Shown here one piece after another: positions 12,904-25,754 of a stretch of DNA of 64,000 bases. The notes under the pieces are model-generated. The model was not told the DNA's origin. It saw only the letters and a program-made list of their open reading frames with translations, and ran no database searches. The DNA comes from Moniliella sp. 'wahieum'. Lineage: Eukaryota; Basidiomycota; Moniliellomycetes; Moniliellales; Moniliellaceae. The stretch covers positions 1 to 64,000 of the forward strand of contig RSEE01000127.1 in the NCBI GenBank assembly GCA_003971905.1. Reading direction: 5' to 3'. The stretch's first letter is position 1. The number at the start of each line of letters is the position of its first letter. The translations under genes were made by a program, and so were the position numbers.

Positions 12904-14285
12904 AAAAAGGAGGACAACTAAAAAGCATTGATCAGCGCTGAGCCGCTGAGCCTCATCCGTGGCGGGCTCTGTATACGCCGACGAAGACGGCAGCTTTTAA
13001 ATGTCACTGTCTACTTTGTCTTGCACTCAGACTGAACAGTGGAAGAGCTGAGCCAGTGTTTGGATTGCGCCTTCTATACCCTCAGCCTCAGCGGCTCAGA
13101 GTGCTCAGCAGAATCACAACGCCACACTCTATTGCGGCTGATGTAGTCTTGGCTCTCTCCCGAGCGCGACCAGCGACGAATACTCTGTGCCAAGCTCCTC
13201 TCTCGAAGCTGCGAAGCTGCCCTTCACAAGCCTTTCCAATCATTAATCACGCGAACGGTGAGTTGACCAAGCGAGCATCAGTACTCAGTACCAGTGACCA
13301 TCTCCCGCAGGGCGCCAAGAACTTGTCGTGGTGATCGTATCGTGGAATGCCGTTTCTCCTCTGCCCCCCGTAGATGCCATCTCTCAGTTTCATGCGCTTA
13401 GGTCTGTGTGGCTTTCCCCACTCTCTCTTCTCCGACGATGCACGATGCATATGGGAGTGTGTCCCTTTTCCTATGATCGAGATCACCGACCCGCGTATGG
13501 CCCGCACAACATGTATATGCATGCTGTGCACAGTGTGCACAATGAGGCGTGCGACATGTCCCTCTCATCGACATCATCGACATGATCAAACAAAGTGAAC
13601 ATCAGTCATCAGCGCCATCAGCCATCAGCTGCACAGACAAACATCGGTTTGTTCCTTCTCGTCTATTACCTACTTGTTCTTCCCGTACAACCAAATAACA
13701 CGCTGTGTCAGATGCCGCACGTATCGGACGGCCCAAGCTAGAGTGGCTCTAGCTAGTGGCTAGTGCCTGCTTCATAAGCTTCCTATGAAGCATCGTGTCA
13801 AAACACGACCATGCATGAGTCTCATTTTCAGTGAATCTGCCGAAGAGGCCCTAGCCGGCAAACGCTCCAATTCAAATGTAGGTCTTCGGGGCAACGATCA
13901 CATATACACCCCGATCACAGGCCCACGACGTTGTGTGGCGTGGGGCAGAGAATTAAGCTCAGTAACTTAATTTCCTGCGCATGCACATCCCAGTATATAG
14001 AAGCTTCTGTTAAGAGAGTCAGAAGCAAGCCTCTCATTCACTTTTCCTCCTCCTGGCTCTACAGGAGACACTGGCAGTGGGCGTGAGGCTTGAATAATGA
14101 TTGGCCTGGCCCGCCTGCTCCACCATTCCATTCCCTTGCATCCTCTTGGATCAGATTGCACATGTTACTCTCGTCCCCTAGTTCTTCACCTTACACATCC
14201 GCTGGTCCACCTCTTCTCTAATCTACTATTCTACTCTCTCTTGCCGCCTCCACCCTCCCTTCGGCTCACCTGTCACACACGATAG

Positions 14286-15266
<981 letters not shown>

Positions 15267-15738
15267 TGTCCTACGGTTTTCCATGTGGACTACAAATGTA
15301 CTTGCATGTGGATTTACTTTGACGACCTGCTGTACAGAGATAGATGAGAATTCGGTAACAATACTAGTAAGTGCTAATTAATGGATTGATTGGCATCCCG
15401 ATACACACGCTTTGAAAGATGCTCACAGAATACCTTCTTAGAATGCATTTGGTGTTGGTTCGGTCGATACCTTCGACGTTCTGCACATACTCATCATATA
15501 TTCTTGTATAGCCTAGTCTCATCTCTCGGTCTAGATCTGCCAGCATGGGTGCTCAGTACCTTTGGAACATCCAATGAATCAATTGAGAAGAAAAGCATGG
15601 AAGAGGAATACATTCCATCTCCATGAGACTTTGCTTTTTTCAGTGCACGAGGACGCCCTGGCCAGATCCCCTAGCCGACATCCGATGCAGTGTGAAAGGG
15701 GCGTGTGGGCTGGTTGGCATGCTGCACTGCATGGTCCC
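15267..15738. other. Convergent 3' intergenic region
   Basis: Short AT-richer spacer between the hydratase and acyltransferase 3' ends. I see no gene. The convergent arrangement fits ordinary 3' UTRs. Confidence 0.4.
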
Positions 15739-17104
15739 TTACTCTAGCAGAGCATCGGTGAAAAACCGGTCACGATGAAGGACAAAGAAGACGGCACGCT
15801 TGTGCGGCAGCTCAATTTCCCGGCGAAAGTCTTGAGGGAGAAAAGTGGCCAGGAGAGGGATGATGGGCAGGTCGTACCGTGGCTCGCCCAGGACCTTGTC
15901 GGTTCTCGGATCACGCAGGAAACAAGCGTGTTTAAGGGAGACCATGCAGGCGGTAAACCGATGTTTTCCACGGAACTTTTCTTCGCCAATGAGCAAGTGG
16001 GTAGCTTGGTCCCAGTTGCCCAGGTTGCCCACAAAGGGTGCCATACCATCTTCTTTGGACCACACCATTTCTCCGTACCCTGCCAACTCGCCATCCCATG
16101 CAACTAGCACACCCATCGCATGCGGATCCGCAAGTTTGTCCGCAATGTACTGCCGGTGGTGCTCGTCGGGCCCACGCTCCCGCCACCCATGGTTCACCCG
16201 CTCCGAGTTCTGCCACGACTTGTAGGCGGCAAAGTGGGTGGAGTTGGACCCATCAATGTGGATCAGTTCCAGGTGCTGGCCGACGGAAAAGATGAAGCGC
16301 GAGTAGAGGACGGAGCCGGGGGCGGGCTTGGGCGGGCGCAACGGATGGGTCGTCAAGACGGGCGGCGAAACACTTTGAGTAAAGGATTGCGTGTAGGGGA
16401 ACAGACCCGTGGTAGGTACTGTGGATTGCAACCAGTTCCATTCCTTGGGCGCCCCAGCTGCCTGCCAAAACGTCGACCTGTCCAGCAGCACAACATCCTT
16501 GTCGGTCGGACTGACAAAGCCCAAACCAGTCTCCACAAGCAACGGCAGCAGCTCGGGCTGGTGCACAAGGATCGGGAGACGATCCGAATCCTTGTGTCGG
16601 ATCCAGACTAAAATGCAGCCGCCATTCAGGTCATAATATGGTAAGTACATTTCTCAGGTAGGGGACGTATCCTGCGTATCCCTAGGAATGTGCAAACGTA
16701 CATGGGTAAATGGAGGCCCACAAGGACCGCTGGGTGTCGGTGTGATCTTGAATGTCGAGTTTCCAAGTGTTCTGGCGCGTGGCACGGTCCTCATTGACAA
16801 TCCCGTGCTGGCTGGTTTTGACCAGACGTTCGGTCTTGGTCCACAATGCAAACACTTGCTTCTTGTCCGCGTCCCACGAGAGAGAGATGGTGGTCTGGGG
16901 GGCATCCAGCGCACTCTTGTCGTCATCAGCGCTACCCTCACCAGCAACATGCACATCCGCTGTCACACTGGTCTTGCGGCCAGGCAGGGTGAAGGTGTGG
17001 GTGCCCTGGGCGAGAAACACTTTGTACTCCTTGCGCGGGACAAAGTCGGCGCGCAAGCCAGGAGTGCGGGGCGCGGGGGAGGCGATGTTGGCCGAGTCGG
17101 ACAT
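15739..17104 (-). CDS. fer5: Siderophore acyltransferase, SidF/IucB-type GNAT (fer5-like)
   Basis: Seen: ATG at 17104, an N-terminal ~134-residue beta-rich domain, a 95-nt intron at 16607/16608-16701 ending TTTTAG, then a GNAT-type acetyltransferase part with HIDGSNSTHFAAYKSWQNS, DPHAMGVLVAWDGELAGYGE, the core GNWDQATHLLIGEEKFRGKH, and the family signature LRDPRTDKVLGEPRYD. It ends ...FFTDALLE. About 420 residues, as usual for N5-hydroxyornithine acyltransferases. Known: SidF and Ustilago Fer5 transfer acyl groups from CoA to N5-hydroxyornithine. Inferred: this enzyme acylates the NRPS substrate. The C-terminus is not a PTS1 signal. The frame is clean across both exons, unlike most genes here. 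Confidence 0.85.
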
Positions 17105-17260
17105 GGTTGGACGGTGAGTTGGGGTGGCAGAGAGCAGCCGAGGAGAGGGTGGTGGGGCAGAGAAGAAAGCTAAAGGGCCACACTGTAATTGATGGAAGCC
17201 ACGCTGGAGAGTGAAAGGTATATGTACCGAGAAAAAGAAAAAGACGTGTCCTTCTTGCTT

Positions 17261-17266
17261 TGATAG
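17261..17266 (+). promoter_or_regulatory. GATA-type site (TGATAG)
   Basis: The hexamer matches the fungal GATA-factor consensus and lies about 160 nt upstream of the acyltransferase start. Single-hexamer evidence only. Confidence 0.3.
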
Positions 17267-18223
17267 TGGGCCGCCAAGGTGAAAGCCACAATCAAGGTGG
17301 TCAACGATGGCATGGTAGCGACGGATGATGATGAAGTGCCTCACACCCCGGATCGGAGATGGCGCCGTGATTAATGATTAATGATTCCCACGTCTCGCTT
17401 CGATACTCAGCCCTGGCATCACACCCTCAGTACTCAGTCTGGGTAAGTCACGCGTCACGAGGAAGGAGTGGCTGGGTTACCCTCACCGGCACCGGCCACC
17501 AGTCACCGGCGCTTGAAGCTTTTGCCGGTTATAAACCCACCCGATGTAATCGTACTCGTCCTCGTACTCGGCGTGCTTTTTGCGTGGCATGCATGACATG
17601 CACCTCAATACGGCGTACTGAGTGTACTCATGTGCATGGCACATGTGAGCCTCAGCTGCTCGGAGTGACTAGCTAGTGCTTAGTGAATTAATGATGGCTG
17701 CGAGCGACGCATGAAACATGACGCGTGACGCATGACGGATGCGAATAAGCTTTGGGATCTGACACTGGTGATTGTGGTTGGGTGACCTGTTCGGGCATGG
17801 GTTCTTGCGCTGCCGCGGTGCCAGTTGCGCCATTGCCAGGCGTCTCCTGTCGGCGGATGGGGAGGTGGCGACGGGGATACTAGGTGTTTGTTCTTCTGAG
17901 ATCTGACATGCTGACATGTGACATGCACATGTGACACCAAACAGGCACGGGCATTCCATCTTCCTCCTCGCAGGGCCCAGGGCCCAGGGGCTCGTGGTGC
18001 GTGCACGCGCTGCACCAGGCTACTACCCGAGGCTGCATGATTGCATGCCACCCGAAGCTCGAAGCTTGCCGGCGCCAAGATCAGATTGCATGGTCGAAAT
18101 TGAGAACGGAGATCTGAGAGCGGCGTAATAGCAATCTTGGTTGCGTAGCGCTTAATGCTTGCTGCAGCCTCGGACAGACGGTACACTAATCTGATCCACA
18201 CCTCCGCTCGCCGTGCGATCTGA

Positions 18224-18270
18224 TCAGATCCATCATGCTCAGATCCATCATGCTCAGATCCATCATGCAT
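18224..18270 (+). repeat. Short tandem repeat, ~16-nt unit
   Basis: The unit CTCAGATCCATCATG repeats three times in tandem with slight edge variation, upstream of the ABC transporter. It includes the CATCATGCAT word found at other intergenic sites. Confidence 0.7.
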
Positions 18271-18892
18271 TGTGCCTCATGCATTCGTGCTCAGCAGGCT
18301 CAGCCCGCCGCCGTGTGGCGCACACTGGCGCCGGGCGGGGGGCAGGCGACAGCCGGGTGTCGGTCGCGAGCATTGCGTTGTTCCGGCCGGCCGGCCAAAT
18401 GTGGGGGGGGGGAGCTCAAGCTGCAAGGGGTATCCATGACTACATAGCTACAGCATGGCGAGCAAGCCCATCGTGCATCGCATCTGCTCTTGCAGCCTCC
18501 AGGTTTGTGGATGACTAGTACTGGTATCACGCATGCCGTGCGTTGTTGGTGTGCAATATGCATGGCTACTGCCACATGCATGAGGCAGTGCGGCGCAGAA
18601 TAGATCATCCATCCACGCAGCTCACCCCTGGCTGCCCTGGGGGCATCAGCACATCCGTACGAGTGAGTACTCGGTGTGCTAGGATGCAGCCTGCCCTACT
18701 GTTCAGGAAAACTATAGGAGCAGCGAACTGCTGCATATGCAGGCCCCTGCGTCCCCCTAACCATCCTCCTGCACATCCTTACACATTCCACCCCAGACGC
18801 TGCCCGCCTCCACCATCGACTGCGTTGCACCACCACTACCACCTTAGCTCGCCAGGTAGTCCCCGCTTCACGCACTCGTGCCCATCGTCATC

Positions 18893-21800
18893 ATGGTGTG
18901 GCCCTCCCTGCCCGCCCGCTTCCGCTCCCGCCGCCCCACCTTCCCCCAGAACAGGCCTAGCAGCGACGCTTGTGGCACCGACACCGATCCTGATGCCAAG
19001 CTATCCAACGTGCCCACCGACCAGCAACAGCACATAGCCGAGCTGGGGCAAGTGCCACTCCAGCCCACGCTCGAGCCCTGGCCTCCTCGGCCTTGGTGGC
19101 GCCGTGTGCCCTTTATGAGTACCACTCCGCGTCCATCCTCTCTGCCCTGGATGACACCGATCCAAGAGCCACGCCAAGTCCCGAACAGTCGGCCAGCCTC
19201 TTTTCTCACCTCTGGTTCGCCTGGATCGATCCCCTGATTCGTGTAGGCTACACCCGCCCGATTGAAAAGGACGATCTGTGGCTCTTGCCCGAGCAGCGCC
19301 ACTCGGTCGTTCTCGGAACCCGGCTGCTCCAAGCCCTTGAGCGGCGACAAGCTCAACGTGCCGAGTACCTGCGCCGTCACCCGAAAAAGGCATCCAAGGA
19401 CCCGCTCATTCCACCGTTCATGTGGGCCATGAATGACGTGGTGTTTGGGTATCTCTGGTTTGGCGGCTTGCTTAAGTTGTTGGCTGATGTGGGAACGTGC
19501 GTATTCCATCCTTTGGTGCCCCTTTTCCCCCTCTTCCCCCTTTTCCCCTCTTGACCACACTGTACTGACATGCGCGTGTTCTTTGATCCATTGACAGAAT
19601 CACGAGCCCGTTGCAAATGGCGCGCGTTGATTGATTTTGTCCAACACTCGTACCAGTACAGGGACCAGCGCGAGTTGGCGCCCGACATTGGGTGGGATTG
19701 GCTTGGCATTCGGCATCTTTCTTCGTCCAAGCGTTCGTTGTCTTTTGTAACGTCCACGCCTTTGCACGTGGCTTTGGATCGGGCATTTTGCTCCGCGCTG
19801 CCATCATCCAAGCTGTCTTTCAGCGCGGTATGAAGCTCTCGTCGCGCGCTCGGATCGGACAGGGGTTCAATACGGGCAAGTTAGTCACCTTTATCAGTGC
19901 CGATGCGTCCCGCATTGACTTTTCTGGCCAGTTCTTTCACATGACCTGGACTAGCCTGGTACAAATTTTGATCTGCGTTGCGCTCCTGTGCTGGCAGTTG
20001 GAGTACAGTGCGCTGCCCGGGATCGCGTTCATCTTCATTATGAGTCCTGTGCAGACGCTGCTGACCAAACAGCTGTTCAAGTTGCGTAAGAACAGTATGA
20101 TCTGGACCGAGCGACGCAACAAGGCCATCAACGAGCTTGTCGGTGGCATTCGCGTCATCAAGCAGTTCGCATGGGAAGAACCTTATGCGCAACACATCCA
20201 TCACCTTCGCAACGAGGAAATGAAGTACAGTTCCAACGTAAACGCATGTTTCTCCGAGCGGTCAACTTGGCACTAGCGTTTGCCACCCCAACCTTGGCCT
20301 CTGTACTGAGTTTTGTCACGTACGCTTTGGTCGGTCATGGGCTACAGCTGGCTCATCTTTTCTTCGTTGGTCTACTTTCAACTACTGCGTACTCCGCTCC
20401 AGTTCCTCCCTGTCGCATGGAACGCAGTGGTCGACGCCAAAAATGCCGCTGACCGGATCGGAAAGCTGTTTGAGGCAGAGGTGTTCCACACGGAAATCCG
20501 CCGCGACCCCATTCGCCATACGGTGTGTCCATTGTCGATGGGTGCTTTACGGGGAGTCGGCTGCGGCGCCCAAGACCAAGTTGGAGGAAGAAACTGAAAA
20601 GAACGAGAAGCAGAAGGCGAAAAACAAGGAGAAGGAGAAGGAGAAAGATGCCAACGGGGGGTGGACACCAAAAAGCCACTCGTCGCCTCGCTTAGCAACA
20701 TCAACCTAACCTTGCCCAAGGGGTGCTTGTGCGCCGTCATTGGTGGCGTAGGGAGCGGCAAGATTCTCTCCTTTCGGCCTTGACGGGGGAAATGCGCCAG
20801 GAGGGAGGAGAGGTGACGTTGGCTACGGATCTAGCCGTGTGCAACCAAGTGGCTTGGATTCAGAGTGCCAGCATCAAGGATAACATTCTGTTTGGCTCTC
20901 CGTACGATCCAGCGCGGTACAACGAGGTGGTGAAAGCGTGTGCGCTTGTGCCGGATCTGGAGGTGCTGGAAGCAGGAGACCAAACTGTCGTGGGGGAAAA
21001 GGGGGTGTCCCTTTCGGGCGGACAAAAACAACGCATCAACATTGCCCGTGCGCTCTACAACGGTGCAGAGACGGTGTTGTTGGACGATTGTCTCTCGGCG
21101 TTGGATGCGCGCGTCGGCGCCGACATATTTTCCCATGTGATTGCTGGACCGGCCATGGCGGGCAAGACGCGCGTGTTGGTCACCCACGCTCTGTATGTTC
21201 TTTCCTCGTGCGACTGGATCGTTCTCATGGATGAAGGCCGGATTGTGGAACAAGGCACGTTTGATCACTTGCTTCATGCCAATGGCCGTGTGGCGGAGCT
21301 ACTCCATCTGTACACCAAGAACAAGGCCTCCTCCTCGACCGCAGCAGAGTTCGGCCAAGAACAGCGTGCATGGCCTGCCTAGGGAACGGGAAGTAGATGA
21401 ACAAGAATACGGTTCTGTACTCTCGGAGGATGCGAAGCCAGAAGACGACAAGGAGGAAGATGGGAAGGCAACCGACTTGGACGCGGTTCCTCGGGTGGAG
21501 AAGACGGATGGCAAAGTCCCCACTGAAGTGTCGGAAAACAAGACGACCAGTCCCAGAAGGCGCCAAAGGAAACCTCACCAAAAGCGCTAATGCAAGCCGA
21601 AGAGCGATACAGCGGGTCGGTAGGACGAGGGGTCTATCTGCGTTACCTCCGTTCCGCACCACTGTGGCTACTCTTCCCGCCTTTTGTGATTGCTGTGGTG
21701 ATCTTTCAAGGCTCGACCATCGTATCGCCTCTTTGGCTCATGTGGTGGCAAAACGACTCGTTGCCTGTGCCCTCAGGGGTCTACATGGGCTTGTATGCTG

Positions 21801-23343
21801 TATTTGGTGCGACGCAGTCCTAGGCCTGCTGGGCATGGGCATCATTTTCTCCTGTTTCTCCATCTGTTCAGCTACCACTTTGCACAACAAAATGCTCAGC
21901 CGCATACTCCATGCGCCCTTTTCCTTTTTCGATACGACACCCCAAGGGCGCGTCACGCACCGCTTCTCCAAAGATGTGGACACACTCGATAATCTGATCG
22001 GGGACATGTCGCGAATGCTGATTGGCACCATTGTTCAAGTGGTGGGCTCCATTGTGCTGATTGCAGTCCTGACTCCTTACTTTTTGATTGCTGTGGCGAG
22101 TGGTATCCATCTACCTCTTCATCGCGCTGTATTATCGTTCCACAGCACGGGAGGTGCGTCGCGTCGACGCCGTTCTGCGCTCTAACATGCACGAGCACTT
22201 TTCCGAGGCGCTCAATGGGGTGAACACGATCCGTGCCTATGGTCAAATCGACCAGTTTATCGCCGAAAACTGTAAACGGATCGACCGTGAGAACCGGGCA
22301 TACTGGCTCTCTCAAGTCTGCCAGCGCTGGCTTTCCATCCGTCTGGACTTTTTAGGATCGCTTCTCGTTTGCCGTGGCACTCTTATCGTCCGGCATGCGC
22401 TTTTCCATGAGCCCCGGTCAGTCGGGCGTGGCTCTGTCCTACATTATGACCGCACAGAGCTTGTTTGGCTGGGTCATCCGTCACTCGGCCGAATTGGAAA
22501 ACAACATGTCGGCCGTTGAGCGTGTGGTTCACTATGCCACTCAAGTCGAGCAGGAACAACCGTACCATCTCCCCGAGGTTGACGACCACCTCGCTCCCAC
22601 CTGGCCTAGTACGGGCGAAATCACTTTTGAACATGTCGATGCGCAGTACAAGACGGGAACACGCAAGGTCCTTGACGACCTTACCCTTCACATTCGTCCA
22701 GGGGAGAAGGTGGGCTTTGTAGGCCGCACGGGCGCGGGCAAGTCGACCCTGGTCACCCTCTTGCTCCGCACACTCGAGCTGGCAGGTGGTAAGATTGTGA
22801 TTGACGGAGTGGACATTTCCACCCTGGGTCTGCACCGTTTGCGAAGCAGTTTGACCTTGATCCCTCAGGATGCAGTTATCTACTCGGGCACACTGCGGTA
22901 CAACCTCGATCCGTTAGGGGAGTACGACGATGCACGACTGTGGGACGCGCTGCATCGGACGTCGCTTTCCGAGCTCAGCCTCGACATGGACATTTCCGAA
23001 GAAGGCGGTAACTTATCTGCCGGCCAGCGCTCGCTCATCTCCATTGCTCGTGCTATGATTCGCAGAACGAGAATTGCATCTTGGACGAAGCCACAGCATC
23101 GATTGACCAGGAAACCGACCGCAAGATCCAAAGTTTGATCGAAACTAGCTTTGACGGTATCACCACTTTGACCGTCGCACATCGTATCCAACCATTGTTC
23201 ATTACGACCGCGTCTGTGTCCTGGACCAAGGTCGTATTGTCGAGTTCGCTCCCCCCGCTCAGCTGTACCAAGACCCTAATTCCATCTTCCACGCTTTGTG
23301 CGTCGCAGCTGACCTGCATTTCGAAAAGGGCGAGTGGATCTAA
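18893..23343 (+). CDS. fer6: ABCC (MRP-type) full ABC transporter (fer6-like)
   Basis: Seen: two TMD-NBD halves, about 1,450 residues. The N-terminal part has the ABCC signature LFSHLWFAWIDPLIRVGYTR, then an intron at 19497-19597 and TMD1 with INELVGGIRVIKQFAWE. NBD1 has a Walker A around 20748 (GGVGSGK), LSGGQKQRI (near 21015) and VLLDDCLSALDA. The linker is charged. TMD2 has APFSFFDTTPQGRVTHRFSK. NBD2 has FVGRTGAGKST (near 22720), LSAGQRSLISIARA and ILDEATASID (near 23075). The C-terminus ends at a TAA at 23341. Known: Ustilago fer6 is an ABC transporter in the ferrichrome A cluster. Inferred: export or compartment transfer of siderophore or precursor. ATG 18893 lies just before the first conserved sequence. 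Several one-base breaks occur, for example near 19120, 20270 and 23075. Confidence 0.85.
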
Positions 23344-23379
23344 TCTCACCCTCGCCTCATCCATCTTTCTTTTTTACCT

Positions 23380-23410
<31 letters not shown>

Positions 23411-24866
23411 CTAGTACTACTACTCCCAAGCTCTCCTTCTACATTTCTTCACGTTAATGCCACTGGACGTCGATGAGCTTCCGTTTCCGTTTTCCCCCGT
23501 AGGAGAGCACCCTGATTATGGACCGTCTACAGCCCGCCAGTTTGCAGGTTTGCTTTCTGATACCATACCGCCTTGTTAGCAAGGTGTGCTGCTGGTGACA
23601 GTTCATACATGATTCGGCTGAGATCTGACTGAGAAATATGGCTTCCATACTTAGACGCAGCGGCACATCTCCTCGGGTGCGCTGGCACTGTACACCATGC
23701 ACCATGCTTCACTTATCACGGCGCGCTGGCCCACGAAAGAAGACGAGACGGAGCCTGTCCCACCGCAGGTCCCACCGCAGGTCCACCCACGTTCCATATT
23801 CCACGTTCCCACCTCGCTTTCGGTCCACTGGCAGGCTCCAGGTGCAATCGGCCGCGACTGCCGTGAAAGCACGCGCGATGCTCGCGAGCATGAATGGGCG
23901 CATGGGCGCATGGGCACCAGCTGGATGGAGTATGGATGGGGCGTTCGTTGGTGTTGGTGTTGACATTGGCGTTGGTGCACTCCAGTCTGCTACGGCGGAT
24001 TCACGTGCAACGTTCGTAGAGGCAGGTGGTGCATGGGGGTCGGTGGTGGTCGATAGCTTGGAGGTCGATGGGCGAGACGATGATGGATGATGGATGATGG
24101 ATGATGGATGATCGTCGATCGATGCTGGTGCATGTGAATGTGATTCATGATGCACATGATGGAGCTTTGAAATTTGAGGCCTGAGGCTGAGGACCAATGA
24201 GGAATTGATGGATGATGGCTGATGGATGATCGATGGGCAGCACGGGGCGGGTGCTGCGGACGTCGCGGGTACTAGCGGTGCTTCACATCAACGTGCAAAT
24301 GTTCAACGCCGCTATCGATCGATCCGCAGCGCCCCTTGGCTGTCACGCGTCACGCACCACGTGTTGAGAATTTGAGCGTGGGAGCGCCCCGTGCGGCGAC
24401 GGGCGAGGGTGGCTTCGGTGCACAGGGGCAGTGTGCGGCGCCTGCCTCAGCACAAGCGGTGGGCGGTGGAGCAGGCAGGCAGGTGCGGGGCGGCAGATGC
24501 GCGCCCTGCGAGGGGGCGGGCAATTAACGGGGGCCCACAGCAGGGCGCGTGCCACGAGGCACATGTTATCTGCTGCCGGGCATATTTTTGCACCGCAGAT
24601 TCATATGCGTTGCTGCCCAGAGCAGCTCTGCTCGGCCGGCCCTCTTCTCGCTCCGGCACGCCCTTCCCTCCGTTCGGCCACCACCACCCCCCCAACCCCC
24701 CCCAACCCCTCCCTACCCCGCCATGGCTCTCATACGCACCGCCACCGCCTAGAAGGCTCCTCTCCCACCACCGACCACAGCCGCCCCCATCGTCTTCCCC
24801 CCCACCCTCGCCTCCCTCACCCCCCCGTCTCGCCTCCACCCCCCCCCCCCCAACCAACCTACGACG
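23344..24866. other. Intergenic region with microsatellites
   Basis: A (CAA)n microsatellite lies at about 23381-23410, directly after the transporter stop. A GGATGATGGAT repeat is at 24080-24115, and C-rich, nearly homopolymeric stretches (24680-24860) precede the next gene. No coding signal is supported. Confidence 0.5.
23381..23411 (+). repeat. (CAA)n microsatellite
   Basis: About ten uninterrupted CAA units lie in the probable 3' UTR of the ABC transporter. Confidence 0.85.
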
Positions 24867-25754
24867 ATGCTCTGCAGCTCCACCCCCAGCCCCGCCCCTC
24901 CCATGTCTGCTGACGCGCCGGAACCCGAGCCCGAGCCGCTTTCAGCTCGGCCTTCGCGTCCCCCCACCCGCCCTACGTCCCCGACCCTGCGCTCCTGCCT
25001 CAAGCGTACGCCTAGTCCGGCGGAACCAGCTTCGCGGCGTTCGGTGCCGCGGCTTATGACCCCAAGCGCCTCCTCCACCTCGCTGGCCTCGTGCGAAAGT
25101 GTTCGGTCCGTGCGCTTTTCAGCCGAAGAGGTGCCTGTGTTTGCGACGCACAGCGCTAGCGAGTACGATCGTCGGCCCTCGAGTGTCGCCTACCACGGTA
25201 TGGCAAGTTTGTTGGGTGCGGGGCCCCATCGGTTCGAGGACCAGGACGACGATAGGGACGCTCCCCCGCCAGGCACGGGCGCTGGCGAGGCTTGGATCAA
25301 GGCCCGCATCGCCTCGACCAACCAGGCGGAGATGGAACAGGCGACTTCCCACCCGGATGTCGAGGACAGTATTCAGGCCATGTGGGCCTTGGGCGCAGCT
25401 CGCCTAATGGGTCTAGCCCCTGAGGAGCAGGCAGGAACAAGAGCAGGAGCAGGATCAAGAACAGGCAGGAGCAGGAGCAGGAACCCGAGCTCGAACCTAC
25501 AGCGTCTCCCGAACGCGAGCACTGTCCTGCCACGTGCTTGCCTGTCCCGGCCTTCACATCCTCTTTTGACGGTCCAAGACCCCGCTCCGCCCGCCTCAGA
25601 CGGAGACGACGAGACTGTGGTCGCGACCGAATCGGATGGCCTCGGCTCGGACTCGGATACAGACTCCAACTCCAACTCCAACTCCAACTCGGACACGGAC
25701 GCAGAGCCTCAAACGATCTTCTTGTTTCGCTACGTGGGGACGAGAACGAATTGA
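24867..25754 (+). CDS. Ser/Pro-rich protein with conserved fungal RSCLKR...VRFS...EYDRR motif
   Basis: Seen: a ~295-residue open frame, Ser/Pro/acidic-rich. The core reads LRSCLKRTPSP, then SVRFSAEEVPVFATHSASEYDRRP. The VRFS part resembles a PP1-docking RVxF motif, and the 'T-x-S-x-x-E-Y-D-R' part recurs in uncharacterised fungal proteins as I remember them. A (DS/NS)n acidic-serine tail follows near 25650. ATG 24912 (MSADAPEP) is an equally good start. After 25730 a second frame continues with KLPAPRTKKHKLQ, and more coding-like text runs to about 26200, so the true protein may be longer and broken by one-base errors. Function unknown; a PP1-binding regulatory role is speculation. Confidence 0.55.
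   Translation: MLCSSTPSPAPPMSADAPEPEPEPLSARPSRPPTRPTSPTLRSCLKRTPSPAEPASRRSVPRLMTPSASSTSLASCESVRSVRFSAEEVPVFATHSASEYDRRPSSVAYHGMASLLGAGPHRFEDQDDDRDAPPPGTGAGEAWIKARIASTNQAEMEQATSHPDVEDSIQAMWALGAARLMGLAPEEQAGTRAGAGSRTGRSRSRNPSSNLQRLPNASTVLPRACLSRPSHPLLTVQDPAPPASDGDDETVVATESDGLGSDSDTDSNSNSNSNSDTDAEPQTIFLFRYVGTRTN

Larger units (their letters stand above)
11602..14285. other. Divergent intergenic region between NRPS and hydratase
   Basis: About 2.7 kb between two divergent siderophore genes. No protein-coding signal is supported. It contains GATA motifs at 12836-12841 and 12897-12903, repeated ATGCATGATGCAT words near 12800-12820, an AGATCT-rich stretch at 12872-12895 and several CTGAGCC words. 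The first exon or start of the hydratase gene may lie in its last 200 bases. Confidence 0.5.
17105..18892. other. Divergent intergenic region between acyltransferase and ABC transporter
   Basis: About 1.8 kb without supported genes. It has a TGATAG site at 17261-17266, a GCATGCATGACATGCA palindrome-like word near 17588, a three-copy ~16-nt repeat at 18224-18270 and a G8 run near 18403. It probably carries both promoters. Confidence 0.5.

Noticed and set aside
18300-19560. Additional NRPS modules or an oxygenase gene hidden between the cluster genes
   Set aside because: I looked for A-domain motifs and FAD/NADPH motifs (GxGxxG) in 11.6-14.3 kb and 17.1-18.9 kb and found none.
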